Virus record (IMG/VR): IMGVR_UViG_3300047494_000229
Location: 1 to 64,000 of that record
Length of the DNA stretch: 64,000 nt
Direction: 5' to 3' (one strand)
DNA from: a virus
A model generated the notes under the pieces. It worked only from the letters and a program-made list of their open reading frames with translations, ran no database searches and was not told the DNA's origin. Of this stretch, positions 54,292 to 63,692 are shown piece after piece; positions within the stretch are counted from its first letter, which is position 1; the number at the start of each line of letters is the position of its first letter. A program made the translations under genes and the position numbers.

Positions 54292-56178
54292 CTACTTGTA
54301 ATAACTAGCAGCATATAATGTAGCATTTTTGGGAATCCTGGATAATTTTTGAGTTAATGTTTTTTGATATAGTATTTTACCGTCACTTCCAATATTCCAT
54401 ACTTCTATATATGCTACTAAATTACCACCTTTATTAAAATCAGGAATATTTGTTATGTAAATATTATTTTTATTTAAATTATCTTTTTGAATTCGGGTAT
54501 TTATTAAATTAGTGGTGGGAACCAATGTAGGTCTACTTACATTATTTTCAGTTAAATAAGGTATCTCAACCGGAGTAGTGTAAGAAAAAAGTGTATTATT
54601 ATTAATTGCTAAATTACCATAACTAAAACCCTGTTCATTTATTTCTTCTAAATGTAAATAAGTATAAATGGAACCTTCGTTCATAATTAATGTTCCATTT
54701 ACTGAGGCAAAACTTATAAATGGTTTTGTTTCGACACTATTAATAGTTATATTACAAGTAATAGACAGAACTACTTCATCCCCGATATCTTTTGTATATA
54801 CAATGCTATTTAATACACCTCTATATAAAACATAACCATTACTATTTTTCTTACCGATTAATATTTGTTTATTAACAAATTCACTTTCATTAGGTAAACT
54901 TGTTAGCAAATTATAATTAGAATAAGTGGGATTAATTAAATTAGAAATAAATATTGTAATACCAGATGATACATTAAATGATGTATTAGATTCTAATCTT
55001 AATATTGAACTATTATTTAATGTAATAATATTATCATTAGAATCTTTATAGTAATATTCAATATTTCTTGAGATACTTATTATTCGTCCAAAGTCTATAT
55101 TACTATTATTAGGGTGTTGTCTTTTTTTAGAAATGCTTGAATTGTTTTCAGAACTATAAATAATACCTTTTTTAAAACATATTATTGGAAAAATACTAGT
55201 ATACGTATAGTTTTCTAAAACTATATCATTATTTTCAGTAGTTGTTAAAGTAAAAGAATAATCAAAATTGTCTGTATCTATATTAGAAGTATTTATACTA
55301 TTTACTGTATTGTTTTGTGTACTTCTACTATCATGAAAACCATAATCAAAAGAATTAAATAAATAACTAACTGAACCAGTTTTAAATTGATCTATATCAT
55401 AATCTAATGTATAAAAATATGTGGGTGAATTAAAGTTACCCGTGTAATTATAACCTGACACATCGTTACCAGTTCGTATTATTGAACCAGAAGCAAGACT
55501 ATCAAATGGATATACACCATTATATAAAACATTATTAAATTCTCCTGAAGATGATATTCTATTTACAACAGGAGATAAATTATTACTTTTCCATATACAG
55601 GAACCTTTGTAATCAATACTATTATATATTGTTATACCGTCTATATTATTTTGAATAGATGTCAAAATACCGTCTATGTTTTTTTGATGATAACTAAATT
55701 TATTTGCGTAATTTAAAATTATAGTTCCAGCATTATCTATATTATTTGAAAACGCCAATCTATATTTACCACCATCATTATGAATATACGATCGAACATA
55801 ATTACTGCCAAAATTATCAGGTAATGTAATTAAATCAGTTGTAATATTATTAGATGCGTATACTTTATTATTTAGCGAGTAGAGATAATAGAGGTTTGAA
55901 ATTTTAGTTCTTATACTATCAGTTTTTCTATATTCAATAATTCTCCTTGTAGACTGGACTATGTTTAAAGTCGGTTCCCCCACTAAATACCAATTACCCT
56001 TATTAGTCAGGAGGGCGATCGCCTCTCCCGCATCTAAATCCACTAAATAAGTTGCACTAACATCAGCACCATTAATTTTTAAGCTGACGTTTTGCCCCGC
56101 GACACCCTTGGGAATACTCATGGGAATCATGTTGGCGATCGTGAATAGGCTTTTAAGCTGGCGATCGGTTATTTCCAT
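54292..56178 (-). CDS. tail fibre-like chimeric protein, 628 aa
   Basis: Residues ~1-70 (MEITDRQLKSLFTIANMIPM, then INGADVSATYLVDLDAGEAI) have ordinary cyanobacterial codon use and a HIP1 site. The following ~550 residues are extremely AT-rich, HIP1-free and Asn/Ser/Ile/Tyr-rich (YYKDSNDNIITLNNSSILRL). The break suggests that a foreign distal part was joined to a resident N-terminal anchor, as is usual in receptor-binding proteins. No known carbohydrate domain is seen. It is the last gene of the leftward structural run; it overlaps the ferritin-like gene by 10 bp. Confidence 0.6.
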   Translation of the reverse strand: MEITDRQLKSLFTIANMIPMSIPKGVAGQNVSLKINGADVSATYLVDLDAGEAIALLTNKGNWYLVGEPTLNIVQSTRRIIEYRKTDSIRTKISNLYYLYSLNNKVYASNNITTDLITLPDNFGSNYVRSYIHNDGGKYRLAFSNNIDNAGTIILNYANKFSYHQKNIDGILTSIQNNIDGITIYNSIDYKGSCIWKSNNLSPVVNRISSSGEFNNVLYNGVYPFDSLASGSIIRTGNDVSGYNYTGNFNSPTYFYTLDYDIDQFKTGSVSYLFNSFDYGFHDSRSTQNNTVNSINTSNIDTDNFDYSFTLTTTENNDIVLENYTYTSIFPIICFKKGIIYSSENNSSISKKRQHPNNSNIDFGRIISISRNIEYYYKDSNDNIITLNNSSILRLESNTSFNVSSGITIFISNLINPTYSNYNLLTSLPNESEFVNKQILIGKKNSNGYVLYRGVLNSIVYTKDIGDEVVLSITCNITINSVETKPFISFASVNGTLIMNEGSIYTYLHLEEINEQGFSYGNLAINNNTLFSYTTPVEIPYLTENNVSRPTLVPTTNLINTRIQKDNLNKNNIYITNIPDFNKGGNLVAYIEVWNIGSDGKILYQKTLTQKLSRIPKNATLYAASYYK

Positions 56179-56882
56179 AGAAATTGAATTATGTCAATTA
56201 CTAAACCCCATTTCGTCCACCACAATCTACTTTGCCATTTATCGATTGCGGCTTGTGGGATTGGGGCAAAGTTAGCAAGCGCCAATTTCAAGTAATTAGC
56301 ATGATTAAATTCATCGCTGACAATTTGAGAAGCGATCGCCCTGAGTGCTAAATCATCACACTTCGTCAACTCTTGATAAAAAGCTGCTGTCGCCTCCTCT
56401 AAAACGTACATAAAGGCTAATTTATCTTCCCAAGGGTAATCAAAAGCAGCACGATTCTTGAATAGCAGCCGCGCAGAAATATAACGTTTAGAAATGCCAT
56501 CAAAGTTCTCAAATAGCCCAGTTAACTGTTCTCCAGGAAACTTGTAGGAATCCCAAGTAACAGATTTAGGGATAGCGGTATTATCTGGGCGATTAACTAT
56601 AGTTTCTCCTGATGGGCGTGTTACCTCAATCCACCGTCCAGAATTTTCAGTCAAAGAGACGCGATCGCCACACCCATCAGCTAGGGATGCCAACATTTTC
56701 CCGTGTTTATTCTCTTCTTTACGGTGAGTTTCAAGCATAGTGGCAAGATTTGGACGATTCTCGGCTAACGCTTGACCTTGTAACTTAAAACAAAATATAG
56801 CAATTCCAAATTCAATCTTTGCAAGCAGCCTCAAAAAACGTTGCTTGTCACGCAATCCTAAATAGATCAACAATTTCAGCAT
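56169..56882 (-). CDS. ferritin-like diiron protein in the tail operon
   Basis: 237 residues. Four helices carry a full diiron ligand set in the correct order: Glu24 (AKIEFGIAIF), E57xxH60 (THRKEENKHGKMLA), Glu162/163 (YVLEEATAAFYQEL) and E191xxH194 (VSDEFNHANYLKLA). A ~90-residue insertion lies between helices 2 and 3 (SGRWIEVTRPSGETIVNRPD). The family includes ferritin-like hydroxylases and oxidases; a hydrophobic C-terminus (WWTKWGLVIDIIQFLWK) may touch a membrane. I know no tail protein of this type, so a cargo, modification or auxiliary metabolic role is open. Overlap with the fibre gene and a 1-bp junction with the 130-aa gene show operon membership. Confidence 0.7.
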   Translation of the reverse strand: MLKLLIYLGLRDKQRFLRLLAKIEFGIAIFCFKLQGQALAENRPNLATMLETHRKEENKHGKMLASLADGCGDRVSLTENSGRWIEVTRPSGETIVNRPDNTAIPKSVTWDSYKFPGEQLTGLFENFDGISKRYISARLLFKNRAAFDYPWEDKLAFMYVLEEATAAFYQELTKCDDLALRAIASQIVSDEFNHANYLKLALANFAPIPQAAIDKWQSRLWWTKWGLVIDIIQFLWK

Positions 56883-57274
56883 TAGCTAAAAGTTTGAGGA
56901 ACAAATAATCGGGATTGAGGAATGTATTTAAAACAAATAGCTTTAAAACTTCCACTGCTGTTTTTTTTAAATAGTGATAAGTATTTTTGGCTGGGAGTAG
57001 GTTGAAAATAGAAGGAACTACCACCTACTGGAATGTTGGCTAGCCAAACTCGGTTAGTAAAAGGGGGAGCAGATGGGGGAATGGATGTCCAATAGTGAAC
57101 TTGTATTATTCCAGTACTACTTGGCGGCCCACTGCTTGTATCAACGAAGAAGCGAATTGGAAAAGACGGGAATTCCAAGAATTGAATATATTTCAGTAAT
57201 CCAGAAGGGCACTGATTACAACTACTTAGAACTGGAATTGGACTAGCTTCTCTATATAACGAATCTCGCCACAT
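56882..57274 (-). CDS. hypothetical structural-region protein, 130 aa
   Basis: Unrecognised. Beta-rich, with Pro/Ser/aromatic residues (MWRDSLYREASPIPVLSSCN, then STGIIQVHYWTSIPPSAPPF and VGGSSFYFQPTPSQKYLSLF). Its single-base overlaps (57274 and 56882) with both neighbours show a continuous translated operon. The YFQP...YL pattern suits a small virion decoration or fibre-connector protein; this is only a guess. Confidence 0.45.
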   Translation of the reverse strand: MWRDSLYREASPIPVLSSCNQCPSGLLKYIQFLEFPSFPIRFFVDTSSGPPSSTGIIQVHYWTSIPPSAPPFTNRVWLANIPVGGSSFYFQPTPSQKYLSLFKKNSSGSFKAICFKYIPQSRLFVPQTFS

Positions 57275-57846
57275 TAGCTTCTGGTAATTTGTAGTTTTAT
57301 ATTAATTGAAGCAGATGATAGAGTGCGAGAGGAAGCAGACGTATTTAATACTAATATTCCAGTTAAAGCGTTCAACGTCGCTTCACACACATACTTCAAA
57401 TTTAGTGTATTTACACTAAATAGATTTCTACCTGAAACCGTCAGCGCATTAGCAAAAGTAATCGAGCCGATATAGCTGTTTGCTTCGGTGTCAGACAAGG
57501 TTAGCGCTGAAAGGCTGGTGGCATTAATGCCTGAAGCGGCTGGAGTAATCGAAAACAGCAGCAGACTCAGAGTATCTGCCGCTAATACGGTATTGTTGAT
57601 CTGAAGCGCCGCACCAGCGATCGCCCCTCCCCAACCGACGTTTGCAGCGACTGAGGCGAAGCTGAAATAACTGCCAACGATTTGTCCGTTGGCGTAAGTC
57701 CCCGAAATACCAGTTTGAGCAACATTGATTACATTGTCATCAAACCGCACTAAGGGATAATTTATATTATTTGAATCTTGCAGCACTCCCGACTTTTGTT
57801 GAGCGCCATTGAAGTCTGGAATCAGAATCGAACTAGGGGTTGGCAT
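57274..57846 (-). CDS. tail/virion structural protein, 190 aa
   Basis: Unrecognised. It is an Ala/Ser/Asn-rich beta protein (FSFASVAANVGWGGAIAGAA, then LNLKYVCEATLNALTGILVL) with the opening MPTPSSILIPDFNGAQQKSG. The composition is typical of virion fibre or decoration proteins. The gene is 3 bp downstream of the 131-aa gene and shares one base with the gene after it. Confidence 0.45.
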   Translation of the reverse strand: MPTPSSILIPDFNGAQQKSGVLQDSNNINYPLVRFDDNVINVAQTGISGTYANGQIVGSYFSFASVAANVGWGGAIAGAALQINNTVLAADTLSLLLFSITPAASGINATSLSALTLSDTEANSYIGSITFANALTVSGRNLFSVNTLNLKYVCEATLNALTGILVLNTSASSRTLSSASINIKLQITRS

Positions 57847-57849
57847 TAA

Positions 57850-58245
57850 TTAACTACGCTCCGCGATAGAAATTGAAATATGAGCCACTTGATTTGGTAC
57901 TGATTGCAAAGGATCAAAATAGCATGGTAATCCAAATAATCCAACGGCTCTCACAGTTTTAACTGTTAAAGCTTGGGCAAATAGCTTTTCGCCCGACAGC
58001 AGAATTAACTTATTAAGTTGAGGGGAATAAACATCTTGATAATTGGCAGGGATTTGTTTTCCCGGAATTAACGTAATAAAAGTATTATCAGTTTTTTGTC
58101 TACTTAAAAATATTTGAATTGCTTGTGCTACTACTGGAGAAATGGTAACAAGTAATGCGATCGCCGTTGCTCCTGTAGGTACTTGGTAGATTTGAGTTCG
58201 AGTGTTATTGATTGGAAGCGAAACGCTGTTTAAGTTTGTTGGCAT
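57850..58245 (-). CDS. tail/virion structural protein, 131 aa
   Basis: Unrecognised. The pattern TRTQIYQVPTGATAIALLVT, then IQIFLSRQKTDNTFITLIPG and KLILLSGEKLFAQALTVKTV, is a small beta-sandwich of the kind used as fibre or decoration proteins ('I.tVP.g....l'). It is joined to the 645-aa gene by one shared base and to the 190-aa gene by a 3-bp gap. Confidence 0.5.
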   Translation of the reverse strand: MPTNLNSVSLPINNTRTQIYQVPTGATAIALLVTISPVVAQAIQIFLSRQKTDNTFITLIPGKQIPANYQDVYSPQLNKLILLSGEKLFAQALTVKTVRAVGLFGLPCYFDPLQSVPNQVAHISISIAERS

Positions 58246-60182
58246 TAGCTAAATATTAAAGCATTAATAAAACTATCTTCCTGCGATTCAATGTAAACAT
58301 TCTTATCAAATATAGCCGCAAAGTTACCAGTAAACTCAAATATGCAAGGTGGTGATGCGTGGGAAATGCTAGTTATTTCATTCCCATCATAAACAAAACT
58401 ATAAGCCACACGGTAGCTAGTGGACGGAAAATTACCTGTAATTGCAGAGGCGATCGCTCCTGTCAAGGGTGAAAACAACGAAAAATCGCTATCAGCAGTA
58501 GGAAGCGTAGCAACTACACCTGTTGTCCAATTAGAAATAGTAAATTGTTGTGTAGTATTTGGTACAACAGTAAAGCCGGAGAACTTGCGGATCTCTAGGG
58601 TATCTTGTCGTTGCAGATAAATATTAACGCCAAAGGGGTTGAACGAGCCTTTGCTATTATTGGCGATTACGTCTGGGTAGTCAGCGCGGATGGTTCCTGT
58701 TCCAGTCGCCGTACAAGGATAGGAAAGAGTTAGGGTGACTCCGTTGGTGATGGCAACATAGCTACTCCATGCGCCTGCTAGACTTTCACCAGATACCGTA
58801 GAGACGATTGCCCTAATCGCTTCACTCGCTGATGGGGTGTAAGTAGATGGTTCCGTGAATACCGCCGCGTTGCCGTTGATAATAACTTGCTGTCCTGCGG
58901 TGTTGGCTTGCAATCCCCCAAAAGCCCGTTGGGGCATTAGGGGGAAGTCGTAAGAACCAACTAACGCGTAACCAGCTAAAACATAGTAGCTCAACCCAAC
59001 GTTCGGGGCTACACGATACCAGTCCGCCTCACCATACACAACCCCAGCAGGTATCAGTTTCCCTAGCGGATTGTAATCACCGGATTGAGCGCGGGTAACT
59101 GGGTATGCCCCAAAGATTGAATTGGGCGTAACTTCATTATTGAGTTCGGCTACGGAGAAGAACGGTTTAATTGCCAGGGAGATCGCCTCCCCTGGCTGCA
59201 AATCATCAGAGGTGATAAACGGGGCTGTTAGCCTTGGTGTCCACGGGAAAAATGCTCCAAAATTCTGAAAATCCCTGCCACTACTATCTTGGGTTCTCAC
59301 ACTCCCATCGGTTCCGACAAAACCAATAAATTTGACCAGAACTAAGCCACTGAGCAAATCAGGGCTGCGCTGGTTATTGTATTCAAGTTCAATGCCGAAT
59401 TGCGTCCCTGATGGTAGCGCGTTTGGTAAATCATTATAAATCCAATACTGTGCCTCCCAACTGGGAAGAAACTTACTCAGGGTTTCGCCTGGGTATTTTG
59501 GGGTGGGGACTGTGGTAACAGGATTAATTGCAGCGATAGGGCGATCGCTCCCAACTCCCGTACTGGTATCACTCACATAAGTTGATGCGCCGCCAATTCG
59601 CACCCACCTACCAAGTGGGTATGGAAGGATTTGGGGTACATCCGAAGGCAAAATAACATCTGGGCTAGCACTTGGCGGACTCGGATCTCGATCCGAGTCG
59701 GCACGATATTCAAACCATTTTGAGGTGCTAGTTGCCCATCGTACCTGCCCATCTAGCCTGTCTCCGCCTGTGGGAAAACTCGTTAAATCGGCGACTGAGG
59801 GAGCCAAGGATAAATGAGAATCCCTGCTCAGTGCTAGTGTGGTTGGAAGGACGGTTTGCACCGATTGTGGTTGAATCCCTGTTCCGTATTGATAGGCTGG
59901 AACACGGGCGATTTGGACATGGGTGGAAGGGTCATTTGTTGCCCCCGCCGAAATCATGAAATACCGGACATCCCACCCCGCAGGCATTGTTGGGATGGTT
60001 ATGGTGATTTGTTGATTGGTGGTGTAGGCGATCGCCTCTGATACCGCAGGGATGTTAAATCCGGCGCGGTTTTGTAATTGGAATGAGAAATATAAGCTGC
60101 CTGCGGTGAGGTTTCCACCACTAGTTACCGCTATTCCAAATTGTGGGCAAGTTTGACCAACTCCGGCGTATTGTGCAAGCAT
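58245..60182 (-). CDS. large fibre/baseplate-type protein, 645 aa
   Basis: Beta-rich, with repeated Thr/Ser/Pro segments: LYFSFQLQNRAGFNIPAVSE, DRLDGQVRWATSTSKWFEYR, LPYPLGRWVRIGGASTYVSD and LQPGEAISLAIKPFFSVAEL. No coiled coil or enzyme motif is found. The string of small beta units suits a proximal tail fibre or a baseplate wedge. The 5' region carries a HIP1 site and its codons match the resident DNA, unlike the fibre tips upstream and downstream. It is preceded by a ~70-bp gap with one HIP1 site. Confidence 0.5.
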   Translation of the reverse strand: MLAQYAGVGQTCPQFGIAVTSGGNLTAGSLYFSFQLQNRAGFNIPAVSEAIAYTTNQQITITIPTMPAGWDVRYFMISAGATNDPSTHVQIARVPAYQYGTGIQPQSVQTVLPTTLALSRDSHLSLAPSVADLTSFPTGGDRLDGQVRWATSTSKWFEYRADSDRDPSPPSASPDVILPSDVPQILPYPLGRWVRIGGASTYVSDTSTGVGSDRPIAAINPVTTVPTPKYPGETLSKFLPSWEAQYWIYNDLPNALPSGTQFGIELEYNNQRSPDLLSGLVLVKFIGFVGTDGSVRTQDSSGRDFQNFGAFFPWTPRLTAPFITSDDLQPGEAISLAIKPFFSVAELNNEVTPNSIFGAYPVTRAQSGDYNPLGKLIPAGVVYGEADWYRVAPNVGLSYYVLAGYALVGSYDFPLMPQRAFGGLQANTAGQQVIINGNAAVFTEPSTYTPSASEAIRAIVSTVSGESLAGAWSSYVAITNGVTLTLSYPCTATGTGTIRADYPDVIANNSKGSFNPFGVNIYLQRQDTLEIRKFSGFTVVPNTTQQFTISNWTTGVVATLPTADSDFSLFSPLTGAIASAITGNFPSTSYRVAYSFVYDGNEITSISHASPPCIFEFTGNFAAIFDKNVYIESQEDSFINALIFS

Positions 60183-60253
60183 AAAATTTGTTTTTTATTT
60201 AGGGATTGAAAATAGCGTTGCTCCCAAAATGATGCAGGCGATCGCTAGATTAT

Positions 60254-61879
60254 TCAAACAACAATTTTTGCATCAAATCTATTAAAAGATAAATTATTTG
60301 TTATTGTCTCTATTGCCGAAAAAATGGCAGTAGAGGCAATACCAGCCATGATGTTATATCCAACATCAGTGAAGTGAACCAAATCACTGCTACTGTAGTA
60401 AATGCTATTAGTACAAGATGCATATAAACCCATAGGAATATTATCTCCAATGTTGGCCACTGCATCAGCAAAAGTTTTCCAGTTAGTTAATATTAGTTGA
60501 TTTACTGCAAGCCTATTAGTTTCTTGATTCGCAGGAGTCCCAGTATTCTGCCTTGGTGTTAAAGTACAAATAACTACTTTATATCCTTTCGCTTTTCTTC
60601 CTAAACAATAAGTAACTAAATTATTATAAGCTTGGGTAATAGTCGCCCCAAAATATAAATCGTTTATGCCCTCCCAGCAAACTACAATATTATAATTTTT
60701 TGATGGATCATAAGCCCCATCAATTTGTGAATTTGCATCTGAAATCATTTGGACAGTAGTTTGTCCAGAAACACCGAAATTAGATGAGATTACACTATAT
60801 TGAGAATTAATAAGCGATTGAACACAATTTATGGAATAAGGCTGAGAACCGCCAACTCCAGCAGTTAAAGAATTGCCATCAAATACAATATTTAAAGTGA
60901 CAAGAGGAGCAAAAACGGTAATAGATATTGATGAAGGATTTGTTAATCCCCCATTATTAATGCAAGAAATTACTGTGGTTCCTACATTATTTGAAGTATA
61001 GGTTACTATTACTGAAGAAATTGATGGAGTTAACTGGACATTATTGCTGCTAAAAGTCCCGCCAGCCCCATTATCAGAAAAAGTAAAACTAATTGTATTA
61101 GTTAACTCAGTATTGTTGGGTAGTGATAAAGTTAAATTTAAAGATGATCCAACACTAGTACTATTAGCATTTGTAGAAAAATTATACGTTGTTGGAAGTG
61201 AAGGAGGTTGGTATGCATAAATTTGACATTCCGCAATAGTCCCATATTGTCCTAAAGGAGGTTTTAATTGAATATATCTTACAGATGACCCACTATTACT
61301 AAAAACAATTCCATAATCACCATTGCTATCGGATAATAAAGTTCCTCCTATATTTTCAGAAACAATAGGAGATGATAAATCTGAATTTTGACTCCAATAA
61401 ACATCAGCATTTTCTATTCTAGTGTCATAGGCATTAGAGATAGAATAGAACCTAGTTTCAAAAACTAAAAAATTAGCTCCTAAATCAACCTGCCAAGTAG
61501 ACCTAACTGTATCAGTATTACCACTCCAAAAAGTAGCATAATTTCCATCTATTGCTTTATCTGGAGTATAACTACTACTATAAGAATCACTAGCAGACGC
61601 TACCCCTATTAAAGCAATATTGACGGCAACATATAAAGGCTGTGTACTGGAAGTAGAGGGATCTGTAATAGTTAACTCAGAACTTATAGAGCCAATAGAA
61701 ACAGTAATAGTAGCACTAGTATTAGTAGTAATATTTTGTGCTGTAATCATGTTTCCACTTTTACCAGTTAAGGTAAAAACTGGATTAGTTAAAAGCCAAA
61801 AAGTGCCTACACCTGTTAAGGTAATGACATTTCCAGAAGTATTGGCAATTACATAAGATTTGTTTAGAGAAAAAGTCAT
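60254..61879 (-). CDS. tailspike/fibre with F5/8C and SGNH-hydrolase domains
   Basis: 541 residues. Residues ~86-221 form an F5/8 type C (discoidin) sugar-binding domain: SYTPDKAIDGNYATFWSGNT, then STWQVDLGANFLVFETRFYS and YIQLKPPLGQYGTIAECQIY. An Ig-like segment follows (~230-325). Residues ~332-541 are an SGNH/GDSL hydrolase with blocks NIVFDGNSLTAG (Ser block), WEGINDLYFG (GxND) and SSDLVHFTDVGYNI (DxxH); Gly in block II sits in NFGVSGQ. It probably deacylates a host surface glycan during adsorption. It is AT-rich and HIP1-free, so it is likely a recent acquisition. Confidence 0.75.
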   Translation of the reverse strand: MTFSLNKSYVIANTSGNVITLTGVGTFWLLTNPVFTLTGKSGNMITAQNITTNTSATITVSIGSISSELTITDPSTSSTQPLYVAVNIALIGVASASDSYSSSYTPDKAIDGNYATFWSGNTDTVRSTWQVDLGANFLVFETRFYSISNAYDTRIENADVYWSQNSDLSSPIVSENIGGTLLSDSNGDYGIVFSNSGSSVRYIQLKPPLGQYGTIAECQIYAYQPPSLPTTYNFSTNANSTSVGSSLNLTLSLPNNTELTNTISFTFSDNGAGGTFSSNNVQLTPSISSVIVTYTSNNVGTTVISCINNGGLTNPSSISITVFAPLVTLNIVFDGNSLTAGVGGSQPYSINCVQSLINSQYSVISSNFGVSGQTTVQMISDANSQIDGAYDPSKNYNIVVCWEGINDLYFGATITQAYNNLVTYCLGRKAKGYKVVICTLTPRQNTGTPANQETNRLAVNQLILTNWKTFADAVANIGDNIPMGLYASCTNSIYYSSSDLVHFTDVGYNIMAGIASTAIFSAIETITNNLSFNRFDAKIVV

Positions 61880-62256
61880 TAGTAATTAATTAACTCCGCA
61901 GCTAATGATATCTGGGTATTAGATTGATCTATTCTTCTGATACCTATTTGAGAAGCATTAGTAATGCCAGTAATTGTTTTTGCTGATTGTGCGGGAATTG
62001 GAAATGCACTTCCCACCCCTAATCGCTGATATTCAATATCAACGCTGGTATTATTAGCTAAAATTATTTGCTTACATTGGGTGCTAGGAAAAACATTGAA
62101 ATTAGTACCAGTAGCATTTGTTTGAATTGATGCAATGCTTACTGAATAATTGGTTTCCAACGAACCAGAAACTTGAACTGTCCCATCAAGGGCAACCGCG
62201 ATCGCCACTAAGTTTCCATTTTCATCAATCCCTCCCATTAATCTTGGGCTACTCAT
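61879..62256 (-). CDS. virion structural protein, 125 aa
   Basis: Unrecognised small beta protein: RLMGGIDENGNLVAIAVALD, then CKQIILANNTSVDIEYQRLG and IPAQSAKTITGITNASQIGI. The IILAN...V.I.....G..FPI.A pattern is typical of small virion decoration or fibre-base proteins. It shares one base with the tailspike gene and overlaps the 209-aa gene by 4 bp. Confidence 0.5.
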   Translation of the reverse strand: MSSPRLMGGIDENGNLVAIAVALDGTVQVSGSLETNYSVSIASIQTNATGTNFNVFPSTQCKQIILANNTSVDIEYQRLGVGSAFPIPAQSAKTITGITNASQIGIRRIDQSNTQISLAAELINY

Positions 62257-62882
62257 AAATTAAACCCTGCCTTTTTTAATTGCTCAAATCCTTGTTGTTC
62301 TTCAAACATTTTTAAATCATGCTCACGCTGCAATTCTTCTAGAGCTTCTTTTCCACGCAAGCGATCGCCTACCTGTTTAGCTAATGCTGCTAATTGCGAG
62401 GGCGATCGCTCCTTACATAACCACTCAATTTGCCCAGGATTGGGCAGTAGTAGTAGTTCAGCCAACACATCAATCTCAAATTCCCCCGAAGTAATCCTAA
62501 CTTCCTTTCTTCCACTTCCGACTTCCGACTTCTCATAGTCATACCCCATCAGTAATTCCAGTCCTGAAATCCAAAATTCCCCTCGACTTTCAGCAGCCAC
62601 AAAGAAACTATGGCGAGATGCGGGAGATAGAGATGATGGATCGAAGTTTGGTAAGAGGCGTTCGCCCTTGGCGTGCTGGAGGCAATCGCCTATCTTCTGG
62701 TAATACTTTGCAAAGTTCTCAAACAGTAAGCTGTCGGTTTCTACAAGGTGATGGTGCGGGAGTGATCGCACTCGATTCAGGAGTTCTAGGTGATACGCAC
62801 GGGCGATCGGTGCTAATTCCAAGCTGGGTGCGCCAACCAAGAAAAAGTCATCATGAGTATCTAATCGCCAAAAATTTAGCAC
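62253..62882 (-). CDS. hypothetical protein after the tube gene, 209 aa
   Basis: Unrecognised. The chain is helical and Leu/Glu-rich: YHLELLNRVRSLPHHHLVET, then DCLQHAKGERLLPNFDPSSL and FEIDVLAELLLLPNPGQIEW, and a coiled-coil end (ALEELQREHDLKMFEEQQGF). In many tailed phages a helical gene following the tube gene is the tail assembly chaperone; this one has the place and roughly the size, but no frameshift site is seen. It overlaps the tube gene by 7 bp. Confidence 0.45.
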   Translation of the reverse strand: MLNFWRLDTHDDFFLVGAPSLELAPIARAYHLELLNRVRSLPHHHLVETDSLLFENFAKYYQKIGDCLQHAKGERLLPNFDPSSLSPASRHSFFVAAESRGEFWISGLELLMGYDYEKSEVGSGRKEVRITSGEFEIDVLAELLLLPNPGQIEWLCKERSPSQLAALAKQVGDRLRGKEALEELQREHDLKMFEEQQGFEQLKKAGFNL

Positions 62883-63691
62883 GCTAACTGCTCTGTGGTG
62901 TAATACATTTGATAGCCCAATCCAGTGCCGTCGTTGGGGTCGGGAAGGACGCGTAATTTAACTTCCCTTTTTGGATCTGTTCCCAACTGTCCTGCGGGAA
63001 GTCTTGAACAGTTATTAGCTTGAAAGCCTGCAAAGTTACCGTTAAAATCAACACCCATCGCCTTTACTGTGACTACATCCAAGAGTTGGGATGTAATAAT
63101 TGTGGCTTGGCTAAAGACGCAAGGAACCCAGCCGCGAATTGTGGCGTTAGATGCTGCCAAACTCTCACTGAGAGTAACAGCTAAATGTGCGCCGATAGTA
63201 ATTTGATCGCCCGTTGGAGCGGAAGTTACGATCGCCACTTGTCGAGCCAATTTTGTTTCTGGGTCAATGTAGTAAATTTCAGGATTAGCGTTTGCAGTTT
63301 GGGCTACCACTTCGTATCCCGCTTGCCCCGTAGCTCTAGGGGCGATCGCTGCCGAGTTCATGACAGCTTCAAAATAAACGAATCCATTGACGTTGCTAGC
63401 AGATGCTAGTATGCGCCCGTGAGTAAAGGTATCAATCTCCGGCGCACCAACCGAAAATTCCAGCGATATCTCTGGTTTGAATCCTTGGATGTAGGTAAAA
63501 GCAGTAACATCCTCACCTTGACAGGTGACATCCCCTAACTCTTTTAAATCTTCGTTTTGGGAAATCGTCAGTGTTGTAGGTGCAACAATGATTGGGAAAG
63601 GAAACAACACAGGACTGCCAGAGATGATCGCCTGTCTTGAAAGTGAAATACGAGAAACGGTTCTTAATCCATACTTGGAATCTACAGACAT
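62876..63691 (-). CDS. tail tube-like structural protein, 271 aa
   Basis: A beta-rich protein of the size of major tail proteins: VAPTTLTISQNEDLKELGDV, then TCQGEDVTAFTYIQGFKPEI, ISLEFSVGAPEIDTFTHGRI and TKLARQVAIVTSAPTGDQIT. The 'P.I.LEF' strand and the long central TGQAGYEVVAQ segment resemble tube proteins, but no specific family signature is seen. It directly follows a Gp37-like (tail terminator region) gene, as expected in tailed-phage order. Confidence 0.5.
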   Translation of the reverse strand: MSVDSKYGLRTVSRISLSRQAIISGSPVLFPFPIIVAPTTLTISQNEDLKELGDVTCQGEDVTAFTYIQGFKPEISLEFSVGAPEIDTFTHGRILASASNVNGFVYFEAVMNSAAIAPRATGQAGYEVVAQTANANPEIYYIDPETKLARQVAIVTSAPTGDQITIGAHLAVTLSESLAASNATIRGWVPCVFSQATIITSQLLDVVTVKAMGVDFNGNFAGFQANNCSRLPAGQLGTDPKREVKLRVLPDPNDGTGLGYQMYYTTEQLAC

Positions 63692-63692
63692 A

